Source: Peribacillus frigoritolerans (GTDB taxonomy: Bacteria; Bacillota; Bacilli; Bacillales; DSM-1321). From it: a DNA stretch of 64,000 nt. Below, one piece after another: positions 1-8,792 of the stretch. Both the position numbers and the translations under genes were made by a program. Every line of letters starts with the position of its first letter. Position 1 is the stretch's first letter. The notes under the pieces are model-generated. The model made no database searches and was not told the DNA's origin. It worked only from the letters and a program-made list of their open reading frames with translations. The stretch is from assembly GCF_001636405.1 (NCBI RefSeq), contig NZ_KV440950.1, positions 2,131,712 to 2,195,711 of the forward strand. Direction: 5' to 3'.

Positions 1-1
1 A

Positions 2-358
2 CCTGAAGATGACAGACGATATGAGAGCGGTGAGACCATAACCAACATGGATAACCGTTATCAGGAAGAAACGTCTGCCGAGATTTCAACACCGCCTCAG
101 CGAATCAGGTCATATAAAAATGATGAAACCGAAGAGGGTAATGGTTTGGGGAATGTGGCATCAAGAGGAAAAGCCATTGGTGTCATAGCATTGATCATCT
201 CCATTTTATCGTTATTCATGATGCCTTTCATTTTAGGGATTGTGGGTATCATTGTAGGTATAGTGGCAAGAAGCCGGGGATCGAACCTGGGTACTTGGGC
301 CATCGGCATAGGTGTTGTCTCCATCATCGTTGGCATATTTATTGCCCCGTTCTTTTAG
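2..358 (+). CDS. yqfX: YqfX-like small membrane protein (5' end outside window)
   Basis: The frame is open to the left window edge, so the protein probably begins upstream; the first in-window ATG is at 47. The visible part has a charged N-terminal region followed by two hydrophobic segments rich in Gly, Ile and Val, separated by a short Arg-containing turn (ARSRGSN), and ends in APFF. This is the layout of small Bacillus membrane proteins such as YqfX, which lies beside ispG in B. subtilis. Function is unknown. A hairpin terminator follows directly. Identity is inferred from position and architecture. Confidence 0.7.
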   Translation, partial: PEDDRRYESGETITNMDNRYQEETSAEISTPPQRIRSYKNDETEEGNGLGNVASRGKAIGVIALIISILSLFMMPFILGIVGIIVGIVARSRGSNLGTWAIGIGVVSIIVGIFIAPFF

Positions 359-365
359 CATCGTT

Positions 366-401
366 AAACCCTTTGATGTCATTTACATCAAAGGGTTTTT
401 C
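366..401 (+). terminator. Terminator of the yqfX-like gene
   Basis: A 14-bp stem (AAACCCTTTGATGT pairing with its complement across a short loop) is followed by a T run, just after the stop at 358. It separates this gene from the convergent ispG. Confidence 0.85.
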
Positions 402-410
402 AAATGATAA

Positions 411-445
411 AAAACAAAAAATCCCGATAATGAAAATTCGGGATT
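411..445 (-). terminator. Terminator of ispG
   Basis: On the minus strand a stem AATCCCGA / TCGGGAT with a loop from AATTTTCATT is followed by a T-rich stretch. It lies a few bases after the ispG stop. Confidence 0.8.
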
Positions 446-452
446 CTTTGTT

Positions 453-1574
453 TTATTTATTTAGTAATGCTGCTGCAGCAGCTTCGGCTCTTTGTTTTTC
501 ATAGTACTCTTCAGCGATTTTGTCAATTTCCTTTTTCAGTTCCTCGACCATCGTCTCTTCAGGCACTTTACGTACGATTTGTCCTTTTCTAAACAGTAAA
601 CCTTCACCGCGGGCGCCGGCTATGCCGATATCAGCCTCACGGGCTTCTCCAGGGCCGTTTACAGCACAACCAAGCACTGATACCTTGATTGGTGCTTTAA
701 CCGTCTGGATGTACTCTTCAACTTCATTGGCGATGGAAATCAAATCAATCTCGATTCGACCGCAAGTTGGGCAGGAAATTAAAGTGGCCATGTTGGAAGC
801 AAGGCCGAATACTTTTAGGAGCTCCCTTGCCACCTTCACCTCTTCGACGGGATCGGCACTTAAGGAAACACGAATCGTGCTTCCGATACCCTGACTTAGG
901 ATGGCACCTAGTCCGGCAGCGCTCTTTACGGTTCCGGAGAACAGTGTACCTGATTCCGTGATCCCAAGGTGTAAAGGATAATCGAATGCTTTTGAAGCTT
1001 TTTCATATGCCTCGATTGCTAAATTCACATCGGAAGCTTTCATCGAAACGATAATATCATGAAAATCCAGATCTTCTAGAATCTTGATATGGTGTAAAGC
1101 ACTTTCCACCATTCCATCAGCAGTCGGGTAGCCATATTTCTCGAGGATTTTCTTCTCTAGAGAACCAGCATTGACGCCGATACGGATTGGTATTCCTTTA
1201 GCCTTCGCAGCTTTCACGACTGCTTCAACCTTTTCACGGCGTCCGATATTACCAGGGTTTATCCTGATTTTATCCGCTCCGCCTTCGATTGCCTTCAGAG
1301 CAAGTTTGTAATCGAAATGAATATCGACTACAAGAGGGATGTTTATCCGTTTTTTTATCTCAGAGATTGCGTCAGCTGCCCTTTCATCCGGACAGGCTAC
1401 GCGTACGATTTGACATCCCGCCTCTTCAAGACGAAGGATTTCTGCAACCGTTGCTTCAACATCATGTGTTTTTGTCGTTGTCATGCTTTGTACTATAACT
1501 TCATTATTGCCGCCAATCGTTAAGTTTCCGACTTTAATTGGCCGCGTTTTGGTGCGATGTATGATTTCACTCAA
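453..1574 (-). CDS. ispG: 4-hydroxy-3-methylbut-2-en-1-yl diphosphate synthase IspG
   Basis: IspG (GcpE) converts MEcPP to HMBPP in the MEP isoprenoid pathway in the cytosol, using a [4Fe-4S] cluster. The 373-residue protein shows the expected TIM-barrel N-terminal part and the cluster-binding C-terminal part: CPTCGR gives Cys268 and Cys271, and [10 protein letters not shown] gives Cys303 with Glu310. The length is normal for the short bacterial form. The start is TTG at 1574, preceded by AAAGGAGAG at good spacing. A monocistronic unit is likely, with its own promoter upstream and a hairpin terminator downstream. The last ten residues are Ala-rich. Assignment is confident. Confidence 0.97.
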   Translation of the reverse strand: MSEIIHRTKTRPIKVGNLTIGGNNEVIVQSMTTTKTHDVEATVAEILRLEEAGCQIVRVACPDERAADAISEIKKRINIPLVVDIHFDYKLALKAIEGGADKIRINPGNIGRREKVEAVVKAAKAKGIPIRIGVNAGSLEKKILEKYGYPTADGMVESALHHIKILEDLDFHDIIVSMKASDVNLAIEAYEKASKAFDYPLHLGITESGTLFSGTVKSAAGLGAILSQGIGSTIRVSLSADPVEEVKVARELLKVFGLASNMATLISCPTCGRIEIDLISIANEVEEYIQTVKAPIKVSVLGCAVNGPGEAREADIGIAGARGEGLLFRKGQIVRKVPEETMVEELKKEIDKIAEEYYEKQRAEAAAAALLNK

Positions 1575-1633
1575 GTGGAATTCTCTCCTTTAGGAAAAAA
1601 TCAGTTTTGATTTTTAATTTGTTTCTCTGAAAT

Positions 1634-1662
1634 ATTGTATCAATGTACTTACCGCTTGACAA
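1634..1662 (-). promoter_or_regulatory. SigA-type promoter of ispG
   Basis: Minus strand reads TTGTCA, a 17-bp spacer, then TACAAT, about 60 bp before the TTG start. This is a near-consensus housekeeping promoter; no operator is evident. Confidence 0.7.
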
Positions 1663-1777
1663 GGAAATAGGACGCATAATCTTTTTTCAATAAGTGACAT
1701 CTCCTATTTATGGGAGTTTTTGGTATTTGGAAATCCCCTTAAGTGTGTTTGTGAAGGCACTAATCCCCATATGAAAG

Positions 1778-2110
1778 TTATTTATAAACGGGAATTTTAT
1801 AAGTTTTGCCAATCTGCATATTTTCTGGCTTCAATCCCTCATTCAAACTTTGAAAGTCAGAGATGATCGTTTCGATTGGGTGATTGGATTTGCCTTTTTC
1901 CTTTTCGACGATGGAGAGTAAGGTATCCCCGGGTTGCATTGTGATTTCTTTATAAGCGGCAGACGGTGCGGATTCAGGCTGGCTGGCCGGCACGGCCGGT
2001 TCGCCTGTAGAGGCAGGTGGATGGGAAGCCGGCAGGGTACCCGTAGTCAAATCAAAATAAATAATAAATAAAGTGAAACAGAATGAGATAAAAAGCAGTA
2101 GCCGTTTCAA
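1778..2110 (-). CDS. yqfZ: Membrane-anchored LysM-domain protein (YqfZ-like)
   Basis: The 110-residue protein has an N-terminal hydrophobic signal or anchor (residues 3-20), a Pro/Ala/Ser-rich linker (about 28-50), and a C-terminal LysM module beginning at YKEITMQPGDTLLSIVE and ending KTYKIPVYK. LysM modules bind peptidoglycan, so it probably acts at the cell wall or spore cortex; no enzymatic domain is present. It starts with TTG at 2110 behind GGGAGG. It corresponds in position to B. subtilis yqfZ. The precise role is unknown. Confidence 0.8.
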   Translation of the reverse strand: MKRLLLFISFCFTLFIIYFDLTTGTLPASHPPASTGEPAVPASQPESAPSAAYKEITMQPGDTLLSIVEKEKGKSNHPIETIISDFQSLNEGLKPENMQIGKTYKIPVYK

Positions 2111-2223
2111 TTTTCCATCCTCCCAAGCTTGTCTTTAATTCATCTATACTTGGAGGGGGCAAAAAATATGCCTAAAAATGGGCGATTTTTCAAATGGAAT
2201 GTGAGAGTGGCCGTTCAAATTGT

Positions 2224-2358
2224 CTATTTCAGTTGAGTAACATCCTTATTATTTGAATGATTGCTGAGAAAGGAGCGAATTTCCTTTTGGGTCAGCCCAC
2301 TCTTTTTTGCCTCCAATATGAGTAACAACCACTGTACATCAATATGACTCTCTTTCAC
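2224..2358 (-). CDS. SinI-type antirepressor peptide (44 aa)
   Basis: This short gene encodes 44 residues starting at GTG with GAGGTG six bases upstream. The segment DVQWLLLILEAKKSGLTQKE followed by IRSFLSN matches the SinI helix-turn-helix that binds SinR: acidic-x-x-W, a leucine-rich helix, EAK, G-L/I-T/S-x-x-E-I-R and F/Y-L. SinI and SlrA of B. subtilis are 52-57-residue antagonists of the biofilm master repressor SinR. No sinR gene lies nearby, so this is an orphan antirepressor. A perfect Spo0A box (2419-2425) sits about 60 bp upstream. The family call is by motif reading only. Confidence 0.8.
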   Translation of the reverse strand: MKESHIDVQWLLLILEAKKSGLTQKEIRSFLSNHSNNKDVTQLK

Positions 2359-2391
2359 GTCTATCACCTCTTAAATACTATTTCAATCATA

Positions 2392-2425
2392 AGTATAGTA
2401 ATAACTGGGTGAGTATTTTGTCGAA
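2392..2425 (-). promoter_or_regulatory. Probable Spo0A-controlled promoter of the SinI-type gene
   Basis: On the minus strand TTCGACA (a perfect inverted TGTCGAA 0A box, 2419-2425) is followed 21 bp later by TATACT (2392-2397) as a -10. The box would overlap the -35 area, the position used by Spo0A~P when it activates SigA promoters such as sinI. The site is seen; its activity is inferred. Confidence 0.5.
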
Positions 2426-2499
2426 TTAAGTAGATATAAAAAATGATGACTGTAGTCATACGAGGGAATGGCAAGGATTGCCCGGTTTTGTGCAAAAGC

Positions 2500-2529
2500 A
2501 AAAAAATCCGGACCTAGGTGGGTCCGGAT
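2500..2529 (-). terminator. Terminator of yqgB
   Basis: Stem ATCCGGACC / GGTCCGGAT with a 6-base loop, then a run of T on the minus strand, 11 bases after the yqgB stop. Confidence 0.88.
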
Positions 2530-2540
2530 CTTATTTAACC

Positions 2541-3308
2541 TCAATTTCCCATCTTATTGGCTGATGTTTCTTTAATGGATAAATATAACATCATTAATGT
2601 AACAAACCAGCTAATGATGGAAGCGAATGGTACAATTGCTTGAAAAGCATCCATGATGGTGAAGAATATGGTGGCAAGAGTTATGCTGTATGCACTAATT
2701 CTCCAAAGATGCCTGTAGGAAAGTGGACGGCCAAGAGCGTTCTTGAAAAAAAGACCAAAAGCAGCAATGATTGTCACTTTAATGAAGATTCCGCTAGCAG
2801 TAAACAGGTATAATATGAGTAGAAGCAATGGAATGATGATCGGCAGCACAGATTCAACTGAATCAAGCCAAGTGGATATTTCCTGATTATCTCCCTCCAG
2901 AACTGAATAAGGAGAGGATTGCACATTGCCTCCGGATACGAAAACCAGGTCAGACTTCAAAAGTGCGACAGCCTCATCAGCTTCTGCAGCTACCTTTTCC
3001 GGGGTCAAGGCTCCCGTGCCATCCACAAAAATTTGATATCCGTTTTTATTCAGGCTAAATGGCTCATCTTCTTCAGTCGTCAACGTGCCATTTTTGATTT
3101 CAAATGCCGGTAAGTCTTCGGATACTGTTTCGTGCATGGCATCTATCCCGTCAACTATCATTGTACCGAAATAAAAAGCTGAAGGGAGAAAGGCGATGAG
3201 ACTTATAAAGAAAACGTATAAAATCGTTTTCCCGATACCTTGGTTTTGAAAGGAAGCGATATCTTTAGGGGAAAATATGCTAACCCATAGTTGTTTGAAT
3301 ATGTTCAA
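2541..3308 (-). CDS. yqgB: DUF1189 family membrane protein YqgB
   Basis: The protein begins MNIFKQLWVSIFSPKDIASF, the characteristic start of DUF1189 proteins in Bacillus. It has one hydrophobic helix near residues 30-50, an extracytoplasmic region of about 110 residues, then three to four membrane helices in the C-terminal half, ending in SIKETSANKMGN. TTG at 3308 is chosen because AGGTG lies at proper distance; an in-frame GTG at 3320 overlaps that ribosome site and would add only four residues. Function is unknown. It stands alone, divergent from yqgC, as in B. subtilis. Confidence 0.85.
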   Translation of the reverse strand: MNIFKQLWVSIFSPKDIASFQNQGIGKTILYVFFISLIAFLPSAFYFGTMIVDGIDAMHETVSEDLPAFEIKNGTLTTEEDEPFSLNKNGYQIFVDGTGALTPEKVAAEADEAVALLKSDLVFVSGGNVQSSPYSVLEGDNQEISTWLDSVESVLPIIIPLLLLILYLFTASGIFIKVTIIAAFGLFFKNALGRPLSYRHLWRISAYSITLATIFFTIMDAFQAIVPFASIISWFVTLMMLYLSIKETSANKMGN

Positions 3309-3470
3309 TGTTTTCAGCACCTATCTATATAAGATTCCTAACCAATTTTAACTATATGGGAAAAATAAAACAACCTGTATTCAGCTTCATTGGTTTCAAA
3401 CAACAGTAATGAGGTAATTATGGAGAGATAAATCAAATTATAAATTAAATGAGAAAGGGGCTTTTGAGAT

Positions 3471-3956
3471 ATGGACACACTATTTTGGATAATAATCACC
3501 CTCATGTTCATAATGGGATTTGTCGGTCTGATTTTTCCAATCATCCCAAGTGTTTTGTTCATTTTTGGCGGAATATTGTTATATGGACTTTTTTATTCTT
3601 TTGAACCATTTGGCTGGTTTTTCTGGACGGTCCAAATTTTATTCGTCATCCTTTTATTCGCAGCCGATTATATTGCCAACATGGTCGGGGTCAAAAAGTA
3701 TGGCGGCACGAAAGCGGGTATTTGGGGCAGTACGATTGGGCTTCTGGTCGGGCCATTCGTGATTCCATTCGTCGGAATTCTGATAGGTCCATTCATCGGG
3801 GCATTCCTGGCAGAGATCCTGGTACATAAACAAGACCCTGTTACTGCTTCCAAAATCGGCCTTGGTTCCGTTGTAGGTTTTATAAGCAGCGTAATCACAA
3901 AAGGCATCATACAGCTTCTGATGATAGGATATTTTATATTCGTGGTATTCTCATAG
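3471..3956 (+). CDS. yqgC: DUF456 family membrane protein YqgC
   Basis: The 161 residues are almost wholly hydrophobic with about five predicted membrane helices and glycine-rich repeats (GLLVGPFVIPFVGILIGPFI), typical of DUF456. The motif ANMVGVKKYGGTKAGIWGS in the middle is the conserved cytoplasmic loop of this family. AAAGGGG lies about 12 bases before the ATG. It precedes sodA by 143 bp on the same strand, as in B. subtilis, but sodA has its own promoter. Biochemical role unknown. Confidence 0.85.
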   Translation: MDTLFWIIITLMFIMGFVGLIFPIIPSVLFIFGGILLYGLFYSFEPFGWFFWTVQILFVILLFAADYIANMVGVKKYGGTKAGIWGSTIGLLVGPFVIPFVGILIGPFIGAFLAEILVHKQDPVTASKIGLGSVVGFISSVITKGIIQLLMIGYFIFVVFS

Positions 3957-3994
3957 GAAAAATAATAGAAAAATGAAAAATTGAGGCATATGGT

Positions 3995-4023
3995 TTGAAA
4001 CGGTTACAAAAATTTGATACTCT
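3995..4023 (+). promoter_or_regulatory. SigA-type promoter of sodA
   Basis: TTGAAA (3995-4000), a 17-bp spacer and TACTCT (4018-4023) lie 77 bp before the sodA ATG. Spacing is ideal; the -10 is imperfect. Confidence 0.55.
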
Positions 4024-4099
4024 ATTGCTAGCGAGCTTTAGGTATCTTTCGAGAACTGAAGCCCTCAAAAAAACAGCTTACATAGGGAGGAATTTTATT

Positions 4100-4708
4100 A
4101 TGGCTTTTGAACTTCCACAATTACCGTATGCATATGATGCATTAGAACCACACATCGACAAAGAAACGATGAACATTCACCACACTAAACATCACAACAC
4201 ATATGTGACAAACCTGAACAATGCGCTTGAAGGCAACCAAGAACTTCTAAGCAAAAGCGTAGAAGAAATCGTCGCTAACCTTGACGCAGTACCTGAAGCT
4301 GTTCGTACAGCTGTACGCAACAATGGTGGCGGACACGCTAACCACACTTTATTCTGGGAAATCCTTTCACCTAACGGCGGCGGACAACCAACTGGTGAAT
4401 TAGCGGATGCCATCACTTCAAAATTCGGAAGCTTTGACAGCTTTAAAGAAGAGTTCGCTAAAGCGGCTACTACTCGTTTCGGATCTGGCTGGGCTTGGCT
4501 TGCAGTCAACAATGGCGAGTTGGAAGTAACAAGTACACCAAACCAAGACAATCCATTATCAGAAGGTAAAACACCGCTACTTGGATTGGACGTTTGGGAG
4601 CATGCTTACTACTTAAACTACCAAAACCGCCGTCCTGAATACATCAATTCTTTCTGGAATGTTGTAAACTGGGATGAAGTTGCAAAACGTTACAGCGCTG
4701 CAAAATAA
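4100..4708 (+). CDS. sodA: Superoxide dismutase (Mn/Fe family)
   Basis: SodA dismutates superoxide to oxygen and peroxide in the cytosol. The 202-residue protein starts [20 protein letters not shown] and carries the four metal ligands His27, His82, Asp164 and His168 ([19 protein letters not shown]). Residues fit the Mn-type of Bacillus, though metal choice cannot be proved from sequence. The ATG at 4100 is taken because AGGGAGG lies just upstream; a longer in-frame ORF from 3995 would begin inside the promoter. A strong hairpin terminator follows. Transcription is probably monocistronic. Confidence 0.97.
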   Translation: MAFELPQLPYAYDALEPHIDKETMNIHHTKHHNTYVTNLNNALEGNQELLSKSVEEIVANLDAVPEAVRTAVRNNGGGHANHTLFWEILSPNGGGQPTGELADAITSKFGSFDSFKEEFAKAATTRFGSGWAWLAVNNGELEVTSTPNQDNPLSEGKTPLLGLDVWEHAYYLNYQNRRPEYINSFWNVVNWDEVAKRYSAAK

Positions 4709-4719
4709 TTTGTAATTAA

Positions 4720-4763
4720 AAAAGACGGGATTCCTTTTACAAAAGGAATCCCGTCTTTTTTTG
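4720..4763 (+). terminator. Terminator of sodA
   Basis: A stem of about 16 bp (AAGACGGGATTCCTTT and complement) with a short loop, then seven or more T residues, 10-50 bases after the sodA stop. Confidence 0.92.
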
Positions 4764-4832
4764 GTTTCAACCGAACCGGAATATTAAAAGGCATCTCGTA
4801 TTGCTTGTTTCTCCCAAAAGAAATGAAAGAAA

Positions 4833-5115
4833 TTCACAAGTAAAAGCTCCGAATTTACGAGAACGCATAAATTCACGAGTAAAATCTTCAAATTCACGAA
4901 TAAAAGCTCAAAACTCACGAGTAAATGCCCAAAACTCACGAGTAAAAGCCCGAAATTCACGAGTAAATGCCCAAAACTCACGAGTAAAAGCTCAAAATTC
5001 ACGAATAAAAGCATCGATTCACGAGTAACCCCCCCAATTCATGAGTGAAAACTCGAAATACACGAGTAAAAGTCCGAATTCACGAGTGAACACCCCAAAT
5101 TCATGAACATCCCCT
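4833..5115. repeat. Degenerate 21-bp tandem repeat, about 14 units
   Basis: Units follow the pattern ATTCACGAGTAAAAGCYCRA and are 18-21 bp long with substitutions between copies. Because most units are multiples of three, both strands stay open over part of it (a 75-codon frame repeating N-S-R-V-K-A-Q on the plus strand), but there is no ribosome site and no sensible start. I read it as non-coding satellite-like DNA directly next to the larger array. Confidence 0.85.
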
Positions 5116-5118
5116 TCG

Positions 5119-7315
5119 TCTCCCAGTCGAAGAGTGTTCTTTATACTGTTCTTGATTTAAAGGGAAAAGCTTTTAAGGAAAACAGTATAAGGGCAACTAC
5201 TTCTCTGTCAGCGCCATCTTGGCTCGCCAATCGAAGAGTTTTCTTTATACTGTTCTTGATTTAAAGGGAAAAGCTTTTAAGGAAAACAGTATAAGGGCAA
5301 CTACTTCTCTGTCATCGCCATCTTGGCTCGCCAATCGAAGAGTTTTCTTTATACTGTTTTTGATTTAAAGGGAAAAGATTTTAAGGGAAACAGTATAAGG
5401 GCAACTACTTCTCTGTCGTCGCCATCCTGGCTGGCCAATCGAAGAGTGTTCTTTATACTGTTTTTGATTTAAAGGGAAAAGATTTTAAGGGAAACAGTAT
5501 AAGGGCAACTACTTCTCTGTCGTCGCCATCCTGGCTCGCCAATCGAAGAGTTTTCTTTATACTGTTCTTGATTTTATTTGAGAGAGCTTTTAAGGAAAAC
5601 AGTATAAGTGCAACTACTTCTCTGTCATCGCCATCCTGGCTCGCCAGTCGAAGAGTTTTCTTTATACTGTTCTTGCTTTAATAGGAAGAGCTTTAAGGAA
5701 AACAGTATAAGGGCAACTACTTCTCTGTCATCGCCATCCTGGCTCGCCAGGCGAAGAGTTTTCTTTATACTGTTCTTGATTTAATAGGAAGCGCTTTAAG
5801 GAAAACAGTATAAGTGCAACTCCTTCTCTGTCGTCGCCATCCTGGCTCGCCAGTCGAAGAGTTTTCTTTATCCTGTTCTTGATTTAATAGGAAGAGCTTT
5901 AAGGAAAACAGTATAAGGGCAACTACTTCTCTGTCATCGCCATCCTGGCTCGCCAGGCGAAGAGTTTTCTTTATACTGTTCTTGATTTAATAGGAAGCGC
6001 TTTAAGGAAAACAGTATAAGTGCAACTCCTTCTCTGTCGTCGCCATCCTGGCTCGCCAGTCGAAGAGTTTTCTTTATACTGTTCTTGATTTAATAGGAAG
6101 AGCTTTAAGGAAAACAGTATAAGGGCAACTACTTCTCTGTCATCGCCACCTGGCTCGCCAATCGAAGAGTGTTCTTTATACTGTTCTTGATTTTATTTGA
6201 GAGAGCTTTTAAGGGAAACAGTATAAGGGCAACTACTTCTCAGTCATCGCCATCCTGGCTCGCCAGTCGCAGAGTTTTCTTTATACTGTTCGTGATTTAA
6301 TAGGAAGAGCTTTAAGGAAAACAGTATAAGGGCAACTACGTCTCAGTCATCGCCATCCTGGCTCGCCAGTCGCAGAGTTTTCTTTATACTGTTCGTGATT
6401 TAATAGGAAGAGCTTTAAGGAAAACAGTATAAGGGCAACTACGTCTCAGTCATCGCCATCCTGGCTCGCCAGTCGCAGAGTTTTCTTTATACTGTTCGTG
6501 ATTTAATAGGAAGAGCTTTAAGGAAAACAGTATAAGGGCAACTACGTCTCAGTCATCGCCATCCTGGCTCGCCAGTCGCAGAGTTTTCTTTATACTGTTC
6601 GTGATTTAATAGGAAGAGCTTTAAGGAAAACAGTATAAGGGCAACTACGTCTCAGTCATCGCCATCCTGGCTCGCCAGTCGCAGAGTTTTCTTTATACTG
6701 TTCGTGATTTAATAGGAAGAGCTTTAAGGAAAACAGTATAAGGGCAACTACGTCTCAGTCATCGCCATCCTGGCTCGCCAGTCGCAGAGTTTTCTTTATA
6801 CTGTTCGTGATTTAATAGGAAGAGCTTTAAGGAAAACAGTATAAGGGCAACTACGTCTCAGTCATCGCCATCCTGGCTCGCCAGTCGCAGAGTTTTCTTT
6901 ATACTGTTCGTGATTTAATAGGAAGAGCTTTAAGGAAAACAGTATAAGGGCAACTACGTCTCAGTCATCGCCATCCTGGCTCGCCAGTCGCAGAGTTTTC
7001 TTTATACTGTTCGTGATTTAATAGGAAGAGCTTTAAGGAAAACAGTATAAGGGCAACTACGTCTCAGTCATCGCCATCCTGGCTCGCCAGTCGCAGAGTT
7101 TTCTTTATACTGTTCGTGATTTAATAGGAAGAGCTTTAAGGAAAACAGTATAAGGGCAACTACGTCTCAGTCATCGCCATCCTGGCTCGCCAGTCGCAGA
7201 GTTTTCTTTATACTGTTCGTGATTTAATAGGAAGAGCTTTAAGGAAAACAGTATAAGGGCAACTACTTCTCTGTCATCGCCACCTGGCTCGCCAATCGAA
7301 GAGTTTTCTTTACCT
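5119..7315. repeat. Tandem array of about 21 copies of a 102-104-bp unit with internal inverted repeat
   Basis: Each unit carries TTATACTGTT and, about 29 bases later, AACAGTATAA, joined by a short AT-rich core containing an AGCTTT or AAGCTTTT palindrome, and a conserved 50-base link (GGCAACTAC, CATCGCCATCCTGGCTCGCC). I count 21 right arms and a 22nd truncated left edge at about 7300. The first eleven units vary (GTTCTTGATTT; AAAGGG or AATAGG); the last ten (about 6250-7270) are nearly identical 103-bp copies with GTTCGTGATTT and ACGTCTCAGTC. Unit length is not a multiple of three and no long frame spans it, so it is not coding. It fills the space between sodA and yqgE. Confidence 0.95.
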
Positions 7316-7379
7316 TTTTTTACATAAATTCTTTTGTTTTTTCAAACACTAGAGTGGAATTTAAAGGAGAGTTAAAACA

Positions 7380-8600
7380 ATGGGTATTTTAGAGAGATGG
7401 TTGGGTGAAGCGGGCGGGAAGAAGGATTTGCACCTCCTTTTGTTTATTGGCGGGCTGTACAGCCTAAGTATTGCTTTATCCAATACATTCGTTAATGTGT
7501 ACTTGTGGAAACAATCCGGTCAAATTGTTGATATTGCCGTATATAATCTAACCGTGGTGCTTTTTCAACCGCTTACTTTTGTCTTTGCCGGCAGGCTCGC
7601 GAAAAAGGTTGACCGAATCATTGTTTTGCGTCTGGGTGTTATCTTTTTGGCCCTGTTTTATTTATCGGTCCTATTGGTCGGCACACGGGCAACGGATTTC
7701 CTTTGGTTGCTTGGTGGGCTGTTAGGAATCGGTTATGGGTTTTATTGGCTTGCCTATAATGTCTTGACTTTTGAAATAACTGAACCGGAAACCAGGGATT
7801 TCTTCAATGGATTTTTAGGGATTTTATCATCCATTGGGGGAATGGTCGGTCCGATTCTTTCAGGGTTCATCATTTCGAGGCTTGAGAAATTCACGGGATA
7901 TTCCATTGTATTCGGATTGTCTTTGCTATTGTTTTCCGTTGCGGTTTTTCTTAGCTTTTCGTTAAAAAGACGTCCGGCTCATGGCAGGTATTGCTTCTTT
8001 AGGATATTGCAGGAACGGAAAAATAATCGGAATTGGCGCTTGATCACTCGTGCTCACTTTTTTCAAGGGATACGAGAGGGCACATTCATGTTCATCATTT
8101 CGATTACCGTTTTCATTCAGACGGATAGTGAACTTGCCTTAGGGAGCTATGGTCTGTTAAATTCGGCCATATCATTCGTTGCGTATTTTTTTGCTTCACG
8201 ATATATAAAACAGCCGATGCGCAAAAAGGCGATACTTATTGGAGGAATCCTGTTGTATGCAGGGGTCTTATTGATTGCATTTGATATCACATTCGGGAAG
8301 CTTCTCATTTATGGGGCAATTGTCGCAACCGCTTATCCTATTCTTTTGGTCCCTTATATATCACTGACCTATGATATTATAGGCCGGGCTTGGAAAGCAG
8401 CAGAAATGAGGATTGAATATATCGTTGTCCGGGAATTGTTCGTTCATATTGGAAGGATTGTATCCATATCAGGATTCATACTTTCCGTCATGTTATTCGA
8501 CCTAAAGCAATTACTGCCGATTTATCTGTTGATCGTCGGGGCAGGGCATACCGTGATATATTGGTTTGTACGGAAAATCGATATCATTGACCAAGATTGA
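7380..8600 (+). CDS. yqgE: MFS transporter YqgE
   Basis: The 406-residue protein has about twelve membrane helices in two bundles, with basic cytoplasmic loops (GRLAKKVDR between helices 2 and 3; SLKRRPAHGRY at the centre), as in the major facilitator superfamily. Substrate is unknown; in B. subtilis the orthologue between sodA and pbpA is annotated only as a putative efflux protein. The ATG at 7380 follows AAAGGAGAG. The gene begins 65 bp after the tandem array, so its promoter must lie in or next to the last repeat unit. A perfect hairpin overlaps its stop codon. Confidence 0.85.
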   Translation: MGILERWLGEAGGKKDLHLLLFIGGLYSLSIALSNTFVNVYLWKQSGQIVDIAVYNLTVVLFQPLTFVFAGRLAKKVDRIIVLRLGVIFLALFYLSVLLVGTRATDFLWLLGGLLGIGYGFYWLAYNVLTFEITEPETRDFFNGFLGILSSIGGMVGPILSGFIISRLEKFTGYSIVFGLSLLLFSVAVFLSFSLKRRPAHGRYCFFRILQERKNNRNWRLITRAHFFQGIREGTFMFIISITVFIQTDSELALGSYGLLNSAISFVAYFFASRYIKQPMRKKAILIGGILLYAGVLLIAFDITFGKLLIYGAIVATAYPILLVPYISLTYDIIGRAWKAAEMRIEYIVVRELFVHIGRIVSISGFILSVMLFDLKQLLPIYLLIVGAGHTVIYWFVRKIDIIDQD

Positions 8601-8630
8601 AAAGAGGCCTTAGAGGCCTCTTTTCAATCT
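8594..8630 (+). terminator. Perfect hairpin overlapping the yqgE stop codon
   Basis: A perfect 17-bp stem (AGATTGAAAAGAGGCCT and complement) with a 3-base loop; the left arm contains the last codons and TGA of yqgE. No strong T run follows, so it may act with the second hairpin just downstream. Confidence 0.7.
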
Positions 8631-8634
8631 ACAT

Positions 8635-8675
8635 GACTTACGGTTGTAGGATTTATGAGCCGTAAGTCACTTTTT
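8635..8675 (+). terminator. Second hairpin terminator after yqgE
   Basis: Stem GACTTACGG / CCGTAAGTC with a 16-base loop, then ACTTTTT. Probably the main stop for yqgE transcription. Confidence 0.7.
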
Positions 8676-8792
8676 ATGTAAAGTTCGTAGATGTTTAATA
8701 TTTCTAGAACACTAAGGTAGAAAAAAAGACAAATGTTCTATAGAATAGTATAGGATCTATTATGACTATGTAAAAAGGATGTGTGGCTTAGT

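Noticed and set aside
4784..5028. Two overlapping frames of about 75 codons on opposite strands
   Set aside because: Both are read-outs of the 21-bp tandem repeat; no ribosome site, no promoter, strongly repetitive protein on either strand.
5119..7315. CRISPR array
   Set aside because: Links between hairpins are the same in each unit, unit size is too large, and no cas genes are present.
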